DNA from: Sphingopyxis sp.
GTDB taxonomy: Bacteria > Pseudomonadota > Alphaproteobacteria > Sphingomonadales > Sphingomonadaceae
Direction: 5' to 3'
Length of the DNA stretch: 6,113 nt
Assembly (NCBI GenBank): GCA_013911715.1
Contig: JACEST010000120.1
Coordinates: 1 to 6,113, forward strand
The notes below the pieces were generated by a model. That model was not told the origin of the DNA and did no database searches. It saw only the letters and a program-made list of their open reading frames with translations. Of this stretch, positions 5,149 through 6,113 are shown in pieces. Each line of letters opens with the position of its first letter. Position 1 is the stretch's first letter. The translations under genes were made by a program, and so were the position numbers.

Positions 5149-6113
5149 GGGCCTGCGTCCCCCTTTGCCACGCAATCAGCATGAACAAGGGTGCGCCGGC
5201 CAGCGCCGCAACGACGCCCAGCCGAAGCTCGGTTCCCGTCGGCAATAGCCGGATCAGCATGTCGGCGGCCAGCAATATGGCTGCGCCTGCCAGACCGGCC
5301 GGCAAGAGCGTTTTGCCCGGATCGTGCCGCACCCAGGGGCGCACCAGATGCGGTGCGACAATGCCAACAAACCCCACCGCTCCCGCCAATGCGACCGAAG
5401 CGCCAATCGCGAGGCCGGTGCCGCCAATGACGAGCAGACGCGTTCGCCGGTAATCAAGGCCGTGCGCCGCAGCGGCCAAGTCGCCAATCGAGAGCAAGGT
5501 TAGCGGCCGCCGCGCGAGCAGCATCAACATGGTTCCGACTGCCACGGGCGGTGCGGCGTAGGCAAGATCAACTGGCGAGCGGTTGGCGACCGATCCCAGG
5601 GTCCAGTTGACCAGATCAGACAGCGAAAAGGGATTGGGCGCGAAGTTAAGGAGCAGCGCCATCAGCGCCCCCGCAAAACTTGATAGCCCGACACCGACCA
5701 GCACCAATGCCGCGATCCCGCTGAGACGGTGCGCAAAGGCCGCAAGGATCGCAGTGGCGGCGAGCGCGCCCGCAATCGCGCCGCTGGCGACGCCGAGCGG
5801 GGCTGCTGCGGCGATGCCGAAGTAGAGCATCAGCGTCGCGCCGAGGGTGGCGCACGCCGACACGCCAAGCACGCCGGGTTCGGCCAGCGGATTGCGCGTC
5901 AGACCTTGCAGCGCTGCACCCGACAATCCCAGCGCAAAGCCGACCAGCAGCGCCGCGAGCGTGCGCGGCAGGCGCAGTTCGCCAACGATGATGGCGGCGG
6001 CGGGATCGCCGCGGTTCAGTGCGCCGATCAGCGTTGCCGGATCGAGGCCGGCTGGGCCGGTCGCGAGGCTAGCGATGGCGAGCAGCACGACCAGCGCCGC
6101 AAGGATGAAAGGC
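5141..6113 (-). CDS. FecCD/BtuC-type ABC transporter permease (5' partial)
   Basis: This is the inner-membrane permease of a vitamin B12, haem or ferric-siderophore importer; two copies form the channel on which the ATPase dimer sits. The frame stays open to the right edge (codons up to base 6112), so the start lies outside. A GTG at 6088 falls inside the first membrane helix (PFILAALVVLLAIASLA) and is not the real start. About 323 residues are visible, near the normal full length of 320-350, so only the N-terminus is missing. Family motifs: ELRLPRTLAALLVG, then SGAALQGLTRNPLAEPGVLG; WTLGSVANRSP in the middle; and GAVGFVGIVAPHLVRPW followed by AADMLIRLLPTGTELRLGVV and GAPLFMLI at the C-terminal end. 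About nine or ten hydrophobic helices are present. The stop (TGA, 5141-5143) lies past the ATG of the ATPase gene. A binding-protein gene would be expected further right. Of the possible cargoes, cobalamin or an iron chelate are the leading guesses. Confidence 0.93.
   Translation of the reverse strand, partial: PFILAALVVLLAIASLATGPAGLDPATLIGALNRGDPAAAIIVGELRLPRTLAALLVGFALGLSGAALQGLTRNPLAEPGVLGVSACATLGATLMLYFGIAAAAPLGVASGAIAGALAATAILAAFAHRLSGIAALVLVGVGLSSFAGALMALLLNFAPNPFSLSDLVNWTLGSVANRSPVDLAYAAPPVAVGTMLMLLARRPLTLLSIGDLAAAAHGLDYRRTRLLVIGGTGLAIGASVALAGAVGFVGIVAPHLVRPWVRHDPGKTLLPAGLAGAAILLAADMLIRLLPTGTELRLGVVAALAGAPLFMLIAWQRGTQAHD

Noticed and set aside
6086..6088. GTG as the permease start
   Set aside because: It falls inside the first membrane helix and the frame stays open to the window edge, so the start is outside.

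Overview
The window fits a moderately GC-rich alphaproteobacterium, most likely a sphingomonad (Sphingomonadaceae/Sphingopyxis-like). This is judged from codon style, gene order and the character of the exosortase/EpsI pair; no marker gene proves it. It holds two convergent gene groups, with no RNA gene, mobile element or CRISPR array seen. The largest gene-free stretches are 52 and 31 bases.

Region 1 (bases 1-4331, + strand) is the end of an exopolysaccharide export and protein-sorting operon. In order it holds: the 3' part of a Wza-type outer-membrane polysaccharide export protein; a Wzz/EpsF-type chain-length determinant of the inner membrane; a CpsD/CapB-type bacterial tyrosine kinase homologue whose Walker A lysine is replaced by alanine; an exosortase (membrane cysteine transpeptidase-like sorting enzyme); and an EpsI-family accessory protein. 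From the chain-length gene onward the genes overlap (4, 35 and 4 bases), so they are almost certainly cotranscribed and probably translationally coupled. The only real gap, between the export gene and the chain-length gene, is largely filled by a strong predicted RNA hairpin.

Region 2 (bases 4363-6113, - strand) is the end of an ABC importer operon of the BtuCD/FecCD class: a permease entering from the right edge, then its ATPase, overlapping by 8 bases. The likely cargo is vitamin B12, haem or a ferric siderophore. The binding protein and any TonB receptor would lie outside the window to the right.

The first three region 1 proteins form the classical trans-envelope EPS machine: outer-membrane channel, periplasm-spanning co-polymerase, cytoplasmic ATPase partner. 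The exosortase and EpsI would process C-terminally tagged exported proteins, probably EPS-associated surface proteins. No such tagged substrate is encoded here. The most notable features are the apparently dead kinase partner, the intercistronic hairpin and the terminal exosortase-EpsI pair without a local substrate.
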